Source: Planotetraspora thailandica (GTDB lineage: Bacteria > Actinomycetota > Actinomycetes > Streptosporangiales > Streptosporangiaceae). Taken from it: a stretch of DNA of 64,000 bases. A program made the position numbers and the translations under genes. The stretch lies in contig NZ_BOOR01000004.1 of NCBI RefSeq assembly GCF_016863335.1, positions 124,001-188,000 of the forward strand, in the 5' to 3' direction. Under the pieces are notes generated by a model. It had not been told where the DNA came from, did not search any database, and was given only the letters and a program-made list of their open reading frames with translations. This document shows positions 1 through 7,719 of the stretch, in pieces (positions within the stretch are counted from its first letter, which is position 1; each line of letters opens with the position of its first letter).

Positions 1-937
1 TGCCGAAACCGAGGTGACCCGCACCCGTGAGCAGCCTCCGGCCGGGATCGAACCGGTGCGGGTCGGGGAACACGTCCGGGTCGCGTCCCGCCGCCGCGAG
101 ATCGAGCACCACCACGGCCCCGGCGGGGATGACGACGCCGCCCACCACCGCATCGGCTCTCGCCACCCGCCGCGTCAGCCGTACGGGCGGGTCGTAGCGG
201 AGCGTCTCCGTCAGAACGGCCTCGGCCGGCCACCGGGTGATCAGGTCGTACGGCAGGTGCGTCACGAGGGACAGGGCGTTTCCGATCAGGCCGGCGGTCG
301 CGTCGCACGCCTGGACGAGCAGCCCCGCCACGGCGGCGAGATGATCCGGCGCCGGATCTCTCAGCAGGCCGGCGAGCACGCCCACCGCCTCGTCGGCGGG
401 ATCGCCGCCTGGATGATCGCCAGGGAGGCCGCTCGGGTGCTCGTCGGGGCCGTCGTCGGCGCCGGCGGGCCGTGGATGGTAGGCGGCCGCGATCCCGGCG
501 ACCGCGGCGACCGCCTTCTCTCGGTTCTCGGTGGCCACCCCCAGGTGCACCGCCAGGACGCCGACGGGCACCCGGCGGGCCAGCAGCGCCATGACGTCGA
601 CGGTAGGACCGGCGGCCGCGAGTTCGGCGGTGGCCAGGTCGAACGCCTCCCGGCGAAGGAGCGCGGCGTTGAGCCCCGCGAGTGCGGCGACCACGCGTGA
701 CCTGCGCCGCTTGTGCTCCTCGTCGTTGCTGAACCTGCTCACGGAGCCGCGCAGCCAGCCCATGCCCGGCGCGCGACCGCCGGCGTGACCGGATGCGGGG
801 CCGGATGCGGGGCCGGATGTTGGGCCGCCCGGCGGTTCCGGTACGGCGAAGCCGGGGCCGGCCAGCACGGCACGCACGTCGGCATGCCGGGTGACATGCC
901 ACTGGCCGTCGTGTGCGAAGGGAGGCTCATGCGTCAT
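1..937 (-). CDS. cytochrome P450 (C-terminus cut by window edge)
   Basis: Reading the minus strand from the ATG at 937 gives 312 codons without a stop, running off the left edge. The family signature is clear. There is an I-helix-like stretch (LLVQACDATAGL), the K-helix ExxR motif (ETLR), the meander segment DPDVFPDPHRFDPGR and the start of the haem-binding loop (HLGFG). The Cys ligand lies beyond the window. P450s are haem monooxygenases that need ferredoxin partners; no partner gene is visible here. Near the N-terminus, a 12 bp tandem repeat (788-823) encodes Gly-Pro-Ala-Ser repeats, giving a low-complexity linker. The N-terminus is short for a P450 (no obvious A/B region), so an upstream start or a compact P450-like protein is possible. 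The substrate cannot be predicted. Confidence 0.9.
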   Translation of the reverse strand, partial: MTHEPPFAHDGQWHVTRHADVRAVLAGPGFAVPEPPGGPTSGPASGPASGHAGGRAPGMGWLRGSVSRFSNDEEHKRRRSRVVAALAGLNAALLRREAFDLATAELAAAGPTVDVMALLARRVPVGVLAVHLGVATENREKAVAAVAGIAAAYHPRPAGADDGPDEHPSGLPGDHPGGDPADEAVGVLAGLLRDPAPDHLAAVAGLLVQACDATAGLIGNALSLVTHLPYDLITRWPAEAVLTETLRYDPPVRLTRRVARADAVVGGVVIPAGAVVVLDLAAAGRDPDVFPDPHRFDPGRRLLTGAGHLGFG

Positions 938-1000
938 GTCCGCACGCTAGGGGCCTGACGTCTCGGCCCCCGCCGAAATGTCCTCCCAGCCGCCCGCAAT

Positions 1001-1063
1001 TAGTTAAGAGGTTGCTTGACTATTCGGGATGGGCGACAGATAGTTAATGACATGCTTAACCAT
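1001..1063. promoter_or_regulatory. two direct-repeated dyad operators for the ArsR-type regulator
   Basis: Two 23 bp blocks, at 1001-1023 and 1041-1063, share the pattern TAGTTAA-N6-GCTTRACYAT and lie exactly 40 bp apart, about four helical turns. Each contains a dyad: AGTTAA-N8-TTGACT in the first and a perfect GTTAA-N8-TTAAC in the second. The second block covers the ATG at 1052. Placement upstream of an ArsR-family gene suggests autorepression by cooperative binding. This is inferred from symmetry and position only. Confidence 0.6.
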
Positions 1064-1441
1064 GGCGGGTCGCTGGACAGGATCTTCCAAGCGCTCGCGG
1101 ACGGTACCCGGCGTGACATCGTCGGGCGGCTGGTCCGCGGCCCGGTCTCGGTCAGTGATCTGGCCGAGCCTCTGGCGATGTCCCTGCCGGCGGTCATGCA
1201 GCACCTGCAGGTGCTCGAGGCGTGTGGCCTGGTCAGGTCGGAGAAAGTCGGCCGGGTCCGCACCTGCCGTATCGAACCGGAGGCGTTGCGGGCGGCTGAG
1301 GCATGGATCGTCGGGCAGCGCACCGTCTGGGAGCGGCGTCTGGACCGGTTCGGCGACTACTTGGCCGAACATTCCGAAAGCGCGGAACATCCCGAAAGCG
1401 CGCAACACCCCGAGAACACGGAGCCAGGGAGGACATCATGA
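1052..1441 (+). CDS. ArsR-family HTH regulator
   Basis: The 129-residue winged-helix protein has the SdpR-like ArsR pattern: FQALADGTRRDIVGRL at the start, then the recognition helix region SLPAVMQHLQVLEACGLV and a beta-wing (RTCRI). No metal-binding Cys cluster is seen, so it is probably not a metal sensor. The start is uncertain. ATG 1052 fits the family N-terminus, but a TTG at 1016 is in frame and neither has a convincing ribosome-binding site; a leaderless transcript is possible. Its stop overlaps the next start by four bases (ATGA), so it is translationally coupled to the SRPBCC gene. ArsR-SRPBCC pairs are common in actinobacteria, and the regulator usually represses its own operon. The C-terminal tail has a short repeat (AEHSESAEHPESAQHPE). 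Confidence 0.85.
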   Translation: MLNHGGSLDRIFQALADGTRRDIVGRLVRGPVSVSDLAEPLAMSLPAVMQHLQVLEACGLVRSEKVGRVRTCRIEPEALRAAEAWIVGQRTVWERRLDRFGDYLAEHSESAEHPESAQHPENTEPGRTS

Positions 1442-1887
1442 GCGATCGTTCCGTCACGCACACCACGCTCACGTTCGAGCGCGTCTACGCGGTCTCACCC
1501 GCCCGCGTCTTCGCCGCGTGGACCGACCCGGGTGCCAGGGCCCGCTGGTTCGCCACCCTCGGAAACGACCACGAGATCGACTTCCGCGTCGGCGGCAAGG
1601 AGATCGTCCGGGGGCCTGACGAGAGCGGCACGATCCTGACCTTCGAGTCCGTCTATCACGAGATCGTCGTCGACCGGCGCATCGTGAGCGCCTCCGTGCT
1701 CTACTCCGGACAGATCCCGGCCACCGTGTCCCTCACCACGGTGGAGTTGTGGGAAGAAGGCGACGGCACCCGCCTCCTGCTCACCGAGCAAGGTGCCTTC
1801 CTCGACGGCCACGAACAGCCCGCCTGGCGTGAGCAGGGGATCGCCGGCCAGCTCTCCGCGCTGGACCAGGAACTGCTGGGTTCCTGA
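1438..1887 (+). CDS. SRPBCC (AHSA1-like) domain protein
   Basis: This 149-residue protein has the AHSA1/START-like hydrophobic cavity fold. It opens with an F-E-R-V-Y-x-V-S-P-A-R-V-F-A-A-W-T-D strand-helix pattern, followed by ARWF, and has a final long helix starting near REQGIAGQL. Such proteins bind small hydrophobic ligands or act as co-chaperone-like domains; no catalytic role can be assigned. A strong ribosome-binding site (AGGGAGGA, 1426-1433) precedes the ATG, which overlaps the ArsR stop. Co-transcription with the regulator suggests that it binds or removes the compound sensed by the pair. A second SRPBCC/ArsR pair with reversed gene order lies at 52973-53757. Confidence 0.85.
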   Translation: MSDRSVTHTTLTFERVYAVSPARVFAAWTDPGARARWFATLGNDHEIDFRVGGKEIVRGPDESGTILTFESVYHEIVVDRRIVSASVLYSGQIPATVSLTTVELWEEGDGTRLLLTEQGAFLDGHEQPAWREQGIAGQLSALDQELLGS

Positions 1888-1914
1888 ACGCTCACCGCCC
1901 CGCGCGGCCCCCCG

Positions 1915-2751
1915 TCAGCTCTCGGGCAGGAGCTTGGCCAGCAGGCGGCTCAGCTCCGCCGCCGCGTCGGTTCCGAGGATGGTGAGCACCTCGGCCTGCA
2001 GGCGCTCCATCGCGTCACGCACGACGACGAGCCGTTCGCGCCCGAGGGCGGTGAGCTCCAGGGCGTAGCGCCGGCGATCGTGCGGGTCCTGTCCCCGCGC
2101 CACGAGCCCGAGCCGTACCAGTTCGTCGATGACCTGCGCGGCGGCGGGCTCGGTGATGTCCAGATGCCGGGCGAGCCGCTGCTGAGGGCCGGGCCCCAGC
2201 TCGTCGATCGCTGCGAGCGAGCCGAAGTGCCGGGTGCGCAGGCCCACGTCGGACAGGAGCGCGTCGCCCGTGCGGCGCAGGCGGTAGTGGGCCTGGGCGA
2301 CCAGATAGGACGTCGTCTGGAGGGGTTCGGGCTCGGGGAGCAGGAGGCTGAGCAACTCGTTGAGGCGGCGCCGCTCCGCGGGGCTCAGCGCCGCTGTGAT
2401 CTTCGCGTCGCGGGCGGCGACGGACTGCTTCATCGCGTCGCGCGCCGCGCGGCCCTCGTCGGTGATGGACAACACGTAGGACCGCCGGTTGGCCGGATTG
2501 CGCGTGCGGGTGACATATCCGGCCTCCTGTAGCCGGTCGACCAGGCGCACCATGATCGTCCGGTTGATGCCGAGGCGTTCCGCCAGCTCGTGCTGGGAGT
2601 CGGCGTCCTGGTCGGCAAGGGTGTCCAGCACCACGAAGTCGCGCGCCTGGGGATCGTCGCGCACCGCCTCTGCCGTGAACCGCGCGTAGACCCGGCGCAG
2701 CATCTTGCCGACCGACGCGTCCAGCGCCGTCGCGAGCGCCTCGTCCTCCAC
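1915..2751 (-). CDS. tandem double MarR-domain regulator
   Basis: This 278-residue protein contains two successive MarR winged-helix domains in one chain. Domain 1 spans about residues 10-140 (recognition segment RLGINRTIMVRLVDRLQEAGYV, wing NPANRRSYVL). Domain 2 spans about 145-275 (HLDITEPAAAQVIDELVRLGLV, wing DPHDRRRYAL). Ordinary MarR proteins are about 150 residues and act as homodimers, so this chain looks like a covalently fused pseudo-dimer. The start is GTG at 2751. It is transcribed away from the hemerythrin gene; a dyad and a promoter lie between them. The likely role is repressor of the hemerythrin/exporter operon and of itself. Confidence 0.85.
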   Translation of the reverse strand: MEDEALATALDASVGKMLRRVYARFTAEAVRDDPQARDFVVLDTLADQDADSQHELAERLGINRTIMVRLVDRLQEAGYVTRTRNPANRRSYVLSITDEGRAARDAMKQSVAARDAKITAALSPAERRRLNELLSLLLPEPEPLQTTSYLVAQAHYRLRRTGDALLSDVGLRTRHFGSLAAIDELGPGPQQRLARHLDITEPAAAQVIDELVRLGLVARGQDPHDRRRYALELTALGRERLVVVRDAMERLQAEVLTILGTDAAAELSRLLAKLLPES

Positions 2752-2794
2752 CGACCCACCTCCGGGGCCGGATTTTACCCCAGCCCGTGATGGT

Positions 2795-2866
2795 TGCCGA
2801 CAAGATAGTTGGCATGTTGACAGTTGGAATAGCGATGGTTAGCGTCGTTGACGTCTTCTCAGGAGG
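2795..2866 (+). promoter_or_regulatory. promoter and candidate MarR operator for hemerythrin/MFS operon
   Basis: An imperfect dyad TGCCGAC-N6-GTTGGCA (2795-2814, one mismatch in 7 bp arms) ends two bases before a good -35 element TTGACA (2817-2822). A 17 bp spacer then leads to the -10 TAGCGT (2840-2845). A strong ribosome-binding site AGGAGG (2861-2866) precedes the ATG at 2873. A regulator bound to the dyad would contact the -35 region. Confidence 0.6.
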
Positions 2867-2872
2867 AAACCC

Positions 2873-3496
2873 ATGGCCTACAGGCTCGACATGACGATGA
2901 TGTTCGCGATGCACGACGCGCTCCGGCGCGACCTCGAGCGCATCGCCCGGCTCGCCGCACGCGGCGGCGACGACCCCCGGCGGATCCTGGCGACCGCCAC
3001 CGGCTGGCAGCTGTTCACCACCTTCCTGCGGGTGCACCACACGTCCGAGGACATCGCCCTGTGGCCGGTGATGCGCGACATCGCGGCCGCACGCCCGGAC
3101 GACCTGGCCCTGCTCGACGCGATGGAGGCCGAGCACGCCGCCATCGACCCGCTCCTGGCCGACGTGCAGGCCGCGCTGGCCGATCGCGACCACGGAGCCG
3201 AACGGCTCGGCGGGCTGGTCGACGCCCTGTTCACGACCCTGACCGGGCACCTGCGCCACGAGGAGTCGGAGGGCCTCGCACTGATCGACGCCACCTTCAC
3301 CGAGCAGCAGTGGCAGCGGTTCTCACAGGTCCACCGTGAACGGGTCGGCGGCGACGCCCCTCGCTACCTGCCGTGGATCCTCGACGGCGCCGACGACCGC
3401 ACCTCCGCGCTCATCCTCGGCCGCATGCCGGAGCAGATCCGTGCCGCCTACCCCGAGTGGCGCGCCGCCTACGCCAGCCTCGGTCACTACGCGTGA
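2873..3496 (+). CDS. hemerythrin-like (HHE) domain protein
   Basis: The 207-residue protein has the di-iron hemerythrin fold: an early His in MFAMHDALRRDL, the HHTSED pair, EAEH in helix three and LRHEESE in helix four. These are the His/Glu/Asp ligands expected for a four-helix di-iron site. HHE proteins bind oxygen or nitric oxide, or act in stress sensing and repair, in the cytoplasm. The C-terminal third (about residues 150-207) is a tail often seen in actinobacterial members. It is the first gene after a recognisable promoter, with the exporter gene starting 19 bases after its stop, so both are probably one operon under the double MarR regulator. Confidence 0.85.
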   Translation: MAYRLDMTMMFAMHDALRRDLERIARLAARGGDDPRRILATATGWQLFTTFLRVHHTSEDIALWPVMRDIAAARPDDLALLDAMEAEHAAIDPLLADVQAALADRDHGAERLGGLVDALFTTLTGHLRHEESEGLALIDATFTEQQWQRFSQVHRERVGGDAPRYLPWILDGADDRTSALILGRMPEQIRAAYPEWRAAYASLGHYA

Positions 3497-3515
3497 CCCC
3501 GGAAGGACAAACCCC

Positions 3516-4925
3516 ATGTCCGTGCGCACGCACGCCCCCGCACCACCCCGGACGCGGCTGGGCCTGGCCCTCCTGGTCATCGCCGCCGCCCAGCTCATGC
3601 TGGTGCTCGACGGGACCATCGTGAACGTGGCCCTGCCGAGCATCCAGATCTCGCTGCACATCGCCCCGGCCGACCTCAACTGGGTGCTCACCGCCTACGC
3701 CCTGACCTTCGGCGGCCTCCTGCTCGCGGGCGGGCGCGCGGGAGACCTGTTCGGCCGCCGCCGGGTGTTCCGCGCGGGCCTGGTGGTGTTCACCCTCGCC
3801 TCACTGCTCGGAGGCCTCGCACCCACCGCCGGAGTGCTGATCGCGGCGCGGGCCCTGCAGGGCGCGGGCGCGGCGATCGCCGCACCGACCGCGTTGTCCC
3901 TGCTGGCCACGACCTTCCCCGCCGGACCCGCCCGCACCAAGGCCCTCGGCGTGTACGGCGCGATGGGCGGGCTCGGCTCGGTCGTCGGACTGCTGCTGGG
4001 CGGCACCCTCACCCAATATCTGGACTGGCGCTGGGTGCTGTTCGTCAACGTGCCCATCGCGGTCGCGGTACTGGCCGGCACCGCCGTGCTGGTCGAGGGC
4101 GAGCGCGGCGACGGCGGCGTCGACCTGCCCGGGGTGGTCACCGGAACGCTCGGCCTGGCCGCGCTGGTCTACGCGGTCAACCGGGCCACCGCCCACGGCT
4201 GGACGTCGCCCGCCACCATCGCGTTCTTCGCCGCGGCGGCCGTCCTCCTCGTCGCGTTCACGTTGATCCAGCGGCGCAGTCCCATCGCGATGGTCCCGCC
4301 CGGCGTCCTGGGCGACCGCGGCAGGGCCGGCGCCAACGCGGTCATGTTCCTCATGGGGGCGGGCATGTTCGCGACCTTCTATTTCCTCACCCTCTACATG
4401 CAGGGCACCAAGGGTTACGGCCCCCTGGAGACGGGGGCGGCCTACCTGCCGTTCGCCCTCGGAATCGGGCTGGGGGCGGGAGGGCTCGGTCCTCGGCTGC
4501 TGGGGCACCTGCGCGAGCGCACCGTCGCGGTCGCCGGGCTCGCCCTTGCCGCCGCCGGGACGGCCTGGTTGTCCGCGCTCACCCCGGCCACGGCCTACGC
4601 CGCGGTGTTGCTGCCGGCGCAGTTCGTCGCGGGTGTCGGTCTCGGGCTCGGCTTCGTCACCATGACGATCGCCGGGGTGCGCGGGGTGGCCGATCGCGAC
4701 ACGGGGGTGGCCTCCGGCCTGGTCAACACCAGCCAGCAGATCGGCGGCGCCCTGGGCCTGGCCGTACTGGCGGCGGTGGCATCGGCCGCCACCACGAGTC
4801 CGGCCGACGCCGCATCCGTGACCGGCGGCTACACCACGGCTCTGCTCGCGGGCGGTGCGTTCTATCTGGCCGCGCTGCTGGTCGCCGCCTTCACGATCAC
4901 TCCTGCGAACCGGCAGACCGCCTGA
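3516..4925 (+). CDS. MFS drug exporter, DHA2 (EmrB/QacA) type
   Basis: The 469-residue integral membrane protein has the DHA2 hallmarks: LVLDGTIVNVALPSIQ in the first membrane segment, NWVLTAYALTFGGLLL, the loop motif GRAGDLFGRRRVF and the motif C-like region of segment five. Hydrophobicity suggests 12-14 transmembrane helices, with the long acidic loop ERGDGGVD near mid-protein. Family members export hydrophobic drugs in exchange for protons. The ATG at 3516 has a GGAAGGA site upstream; longer upstream frames overlap the hemerythrin gene and are not used. Co-location with a MarR regulator and a hemerythrin suggests an inducible xenobiotic or oxidant response. The 3' end overlaps the convergent XRE gene by 29 bp. 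Confidence 0.93.
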   Translation: MSVRTHAPAPPRTRLGLALLVIAAAQLMLVLDGTIVNVALPSIQISLHIAPADLNWVLTAYALTFGGLLLAGGRAGDLFGRRRVFRAGLVVFTLASLLGGLAPTAGVLIAARALQGAGAAIAAPTALSLLATTFPAGPARTKALGVYGAMGGLGSVVGLLLGGTLTQYLDWRWVLFVNVPIAVAVLAGTAVLVEGERGDGGVDLPGVVTGTLGLAALVYAVNRATAHGWTSPATIAFFAAAAVLLVAFTLIQRRSPIAMVPPGVLGDRGRAGANAVMFLMGAGMFATFYFLTLYMQGTKGYGPLETGAAYLPFALGIGLGAGGLGPRLLGHLRERTVAVAGLALAAAGTAWLSALTPATAYAAVLLPAQFVAGVGLGLGFVTMTIAGVRGVADRDTGVASGLVNTSQQIGGALGLAVLAAVASAATTSPADAASVTGGYTTALLAGGAFYLAALLVAAFTITPANRQTA

Positions 4926-5790
4926 CCTGACGAGCGCCGGTGGCTGCGGGGGCGGTCCAGGCGAGCAACATCCTGAGGGCGTCATGGGATGGGGTGTCCG
5001 GCTGGGCCGCATACGTGATCAGAGCCTGGGCGGGATCGTCGGCCGCGCGCAGGGTCTCGTAGGTCAGTTCCAGGTCGCCGACCACAGGGTGGTGGAACCG
5101 CTTGACGCCCGAGGTCTTGTCCCGGACCGGGTGCTCTGCCCACCAGCGGCGGAAGTCCTCGCTTCGCATCGACAACTCCCCGATCAGGTGTGCCAGCCGG
5201 GGGTCACCGGGGTGCCGTCCTGCCTCCAGGTGAAGGTAGGCGACGTTCTCGCGGGCGCACGAAGTCCAGTCTCCGTACAGTTCTCGGGACGCGGGGTCGA
5301 GGAAGGTGATTCGAGCGATGTTGCGCTCGGACGGGTCCAGGGCGGCGTAGTTGCCGAAGAGGGCGGACGCCGCCGGATTCCAGGCCAGGATGTCCATACG
5401 CCGGCCCATCACCACCGCCGGCACGTCCTTCAACTCCTCCAGCAGTCGCTGGAGCATAGGCCGCACGAGCTGCCGGCGGGTCCGGTGCCGGTCGGCCGAC
5501 CGGGCGGCGCTTTGCGGTCGGGCCAGGTGGTGCAGATGCCGGATCTCGTCGTCGTTCAGCCGCAGCGCGAGGGCGAGGGCGTCGAGCACCGTGCTCGAGG
5601 GGTTGGCTACGCGGCCCTGTTCCATCCGGGTGTAGTAGTCGACGCTGACCCCGGCGAGTTGGGCGATCTCCTCGCGGCGCAGGCCCGCCACCCGGCGCAC
5701 GCCGCCGAAGTCCGGCAGGGCGACGTCCTGCGGGTGCAGGCCGGCGCGGCGGGTCCGGAGGAAGTCGCTCAGGCTGGTCGCGGTGCTCAT
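4897..5790 (-). CDS. XRE-family regulator with MmyB-like ligand-binding domain
   Basis: The 297-residue protein has an N-terminal HTH_31-type helix-turn-helix (LRREEIAQLAGVSVDYYTRMEQGR, about residues 35-60). An MmyB-like domain follows (GRRMDILAWNPAASALFG; FLDPASRELYGDW; ELSMRSEDFRRWWAEH). MmyB-like domains resemble PAS folds and can bind fatty-acid-like ligands. In actinobacteria such regulators usually sit beside an SDR gene. Here the SDR at 5859-6662 is directly upstream on the same strand, with a 68 bp gap, so the two could form an operon or the regulator may act on the SDR promoter. Two more proteins of this family are in the window. Confidence 0.92.
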   Translation of the reverse strand: MSTATSLSDFLRTRRAGLHPQDVALPDFGGVRRVAGLRREEIAQLAGVSVDYYTRMEQGRVANPSSTVLDALALALRLNDDEIRHLHHLARPQSAARSADRHRTRRQLVRPMLQRLLEELKDVPAVVMGRRMDILAWNPAASALFGNYAALDPSERNIARITFLDPASRELYGDWTSCARENVAYLHLEAGRHPGDPRLAHLIGELSMRSEDFRRWWAEHPVRDKTSGVKRFHHPVVGDLELTYETLRAADDPAQALITYAAQPDTPSHDALRMLLAWTAPAATGARQVRRSAGSQE

Positions 5791-5858
5791 ACGACGATTC
5801 TGTCTGGTTGTGGGCGTGTGCTGCCTGGCCCTGCCGGTGCCAGGCAGCACACCTCCGG

Positions 5859-6662
5859 TCAGGAGGCCGGGACGGCGGTCGTCAGGCCGCCGTCGACGAC
5901 GATGTCCTGGGCGGTGATGTAGGACGACCGCGGAGAGAGCAGGAAGGCCACGGTCTCAGCGATGTCCTCGGCCTGACCGAGTCGCTTCAGGGGAACCCCG
6001 GCGCGGATGGCCTCGTGCGAGGCGGGGTCCGGGTTGGCGGCGTCGAACATCTCGGTGACGATGTAGCCCGGGCTGATCGAGTTGACCCGGATGCCGCGTT
6101 CGGCGAGATCGCTCCCGAGAGTACGGGCGAGGTTGTGCACGGCGGCCTTGGTGGCCGCGTACACCGGCGCCACAGCCAGGCCCCGGTGCAGGGTCCACGA
6201 GGCGTTGATCACGATGGAGCCGCCGCCCGCCGCGTCGAGCAGCGGCAGGGCCTTCTGGACGGTGAAGAACACCCCCTTGAAGTTCACATCGACGGTGTGA
6301 TCGAAGTCGTCCTCGGCGACCTCGGCAGTGCGCTGGAACACTCCGACGCCTGCGTTGGCGAACACCCCGTCCAGCCGCCCGTGGCGTTCCCGGATCACGG
6401 CCGTCAACCGGTCGAGGTCGGCGAGGACGGCCGCGTCCGCCCGGACCGTGAGCAGGCGGGCACCCCGCCCGGAGGGCTTGTCCAGTTGTTCGGCCGCGCG
6501 GGCGAGACGGGCGTCGTCGCGGCCGGTGATGATCACGTGGGCGCCTTCGTCCAGAAGCAGACGTGCGGTGGCCAGGCCCATTCCGCTCGTGCCGCCGGTG
6601 ATCAGGACGGCACGGTTGTAGAAGGCGCCCCTATCGGTCGTCTCAAGTGTGCTGTCGGTCAT
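5859..6662 (-). CDS. SDR-family oxidoreductase
   Basis: This classical short-chain dehydrogenase of 267 residues carries TGGTSGMG (Rossmann glycine motif), NAG, a catalytic Ser in INASW, and YAATK (Tyr and Lys of the YxxxK motif). The NADP/NAD preference is not obvious, but the Arg in TGRDDARL after strand beta-2 favours NADPH. The substrate is unknown. It is transcribed with the XRE regulator and away from the SRPBCC gene at 6902. This SDR/MmyB-XRE arrangement is a recurrent actinobacterial pair. Confidence 0.92.
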   Translation of the reverse strand: MTDSTLETTDRGAFYNRAVLITGGTSGMGLATARLLLDEGAHVIITGRDDARLARAAEQLDKPSGRGARLLTVRADAAVLADLDRLTAVIRERHGRLDGVFANAGVGVFQRTAEVAEDDFDHTVDVNFKGVFFTVQKALPLLDAAGGGSIVINASWTLHRGLAVAPVYAATKAAVHNLARTLGSDLAERGIRVNSISPGYIVTEMFDAANPDPASHEAIRAGVPLKRLGQAEDIAETVAFLLSPRSSYITAQDIVVDGGLTTAVPAS

Positions 6663-6827
6663 GGCACCAGCCTCGCCGTCGAGAATCCCGACAACCAGGC
6701 CCGCATCAACCTAGGCAATCCAGAAACACCCTGGTCACTCCTGCCACTGCCGGGCTTTCAGGTGCGCCGTTCAGCGTGGACGCTCAGGCCGCACGGCGTC
6801 CAGCCGGCCCTGATCGCAAGAACAGTC

Positions 6828-6856
6828 TTGACAAGAAAATTTGTCGGTGTAAGGCT
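6828..6856 (+). promoter_or_regulatory. putative promoter with overlapping dyad
   Basis: A consensus -35 TTGACA (6828-6833) is followed at 16-17 bp by TAAGGC/AAGGCT, a weak -10. A short perfect dyad GACAA-N6-TTGTC (6830-6845) overlaps the -35 and spacer, a typical repressor position. The SRPBCC gene starts about 50 bp downstream. Which regulator would bind is unknown. Confidence 0.4.
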
Positions 6857-6901
6857 GACGCCTGTTCCGCAGGCCGTACACGACCGAGATGAGGAGCCGA
6901 G

Positions 6902-7678
6902 ATGGGCGAAGAGTTCGAGCTGCGCAAGGAAGTCGAGCTCGACGCGACCCCCGAGCAGGTGTGGGAGGCGATCGCCACCGGCCCCGGTATCGACGCGTGG
7001 TTCATGGGCCGCAACGAGGTAGAGCCGCGGGAAGGCGGCACCATACGGATGACCGTGGCCGGGGAGACCTCGGAGTCCACGGTGACCGCGTGGGAGCCGA
7101 TGAAGCGGCTGGCCCACTCCTCCGCCACAGGCGACGACGGCGCGTTCATGGCCTTCGAATACCTCATCGAGGCACGGGACGGGGGCAGCACCGTGCTGCG
7201 CCTGGTGCAGAGCGGCGTGTTGTCAGGGGACTGGGAGACCGAATACGACGCGCTGACCGAGGGCTGGGACATCTACCTGCACAGCATCGGCCAGTACCTC
7301 ACGCACTTCCGGGGACGGCACGCCACCGTGGTGATGGCGTTCAAGCCGCAGGCGGCCGGGCGCGACCATGCGTGGGCCGTGATCAAGGAGCGGCTGGGTC
7401 TGGGCGCCGAGGTCGCCGTGGGCGACCCGGTGCGCCTGGCCGTCGAGGGCGCGCCCCCGGTCGAGGGGGTCGTCGACTACGCGGGCCTGCCCACCTTCAT
7501 CGGGGTGCGCACCGGCGACGGGCTTTACCGCTTCATCCATTCGGGCCCCAAGCGGGGCGACGTGGTGGTCCTAGGCCACCACATCTTCACCGACGGGCCG
7601 TCCCCCGACGGTGAAGAGGCCCAGCGGGCCTGGCAGACCTGGCTGGACGGCCTGTTCGGCGAGCCCGCCGCCGCCTGA
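6902..7678 (+). CDS. SRPBCC (AHSA1-like) domain protein with C-terminal extension
   Basis: The 258-residue protein begins with an SRPBCC domain (VELDATPEQVWEAIATGPGIDAWF; final helix around LTEGWDIYLHSIGQYL, to about residue 150). A second region of about 105 residues (VMAFKPQAAGRDHAWAVIKERLGL to the end) resembles the companion domain in longer actinobacterial SRPBCC proteins. Usual AHSA1 proteins are about 150 residues. No catalytic motif is seen; ligand binding is likely. A GAGGAGCCGAG ribosome-binding region precedes the ATG. It stands alone between divergent and convergent neighbours, unlike the two ArsR-linked SRPBCC genes. Confidence 0.85.
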   Translation: MGEEFELRKEVELDATPEQVWEAIATGPGIDAWFMGRNEVEPREGGTIRMTVAGETSESTVTAWEPMKRLAHSSATGDDGAFMAFEYLIEARDGGSTVLRLVQSGVLSGDWETEYDALTEGWDIYLHSIGQYLTHFRGRHATVVMAFKPQAAGRDHAWAVIKERLGLGAEVAVGDPVRLAVEGAPPVEGVVDYAGLPTFIGVRTGDGLYRFIHSGPKRGDVVVLGHHIFTDGPSPDGEEAQRAWQTWLDGLFGEPAAA

Positions 7679-7719
7679 GCCGACACCCTGACCAGTTCAA
7701 GCTCGCGTCTGCACTGGTC

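Noticed and set aside
14-700. Long open frame on the plus strand over the P450
   Set aside because: It is the antisense shadow of the P450; the minus frame carries all family motifs.
3801-5012. 403-codon minus-strand frame over the exporter
   Set aside because: Low-complexity Gly/Arg/Gln product with no domain; antisense of the MFS gene.
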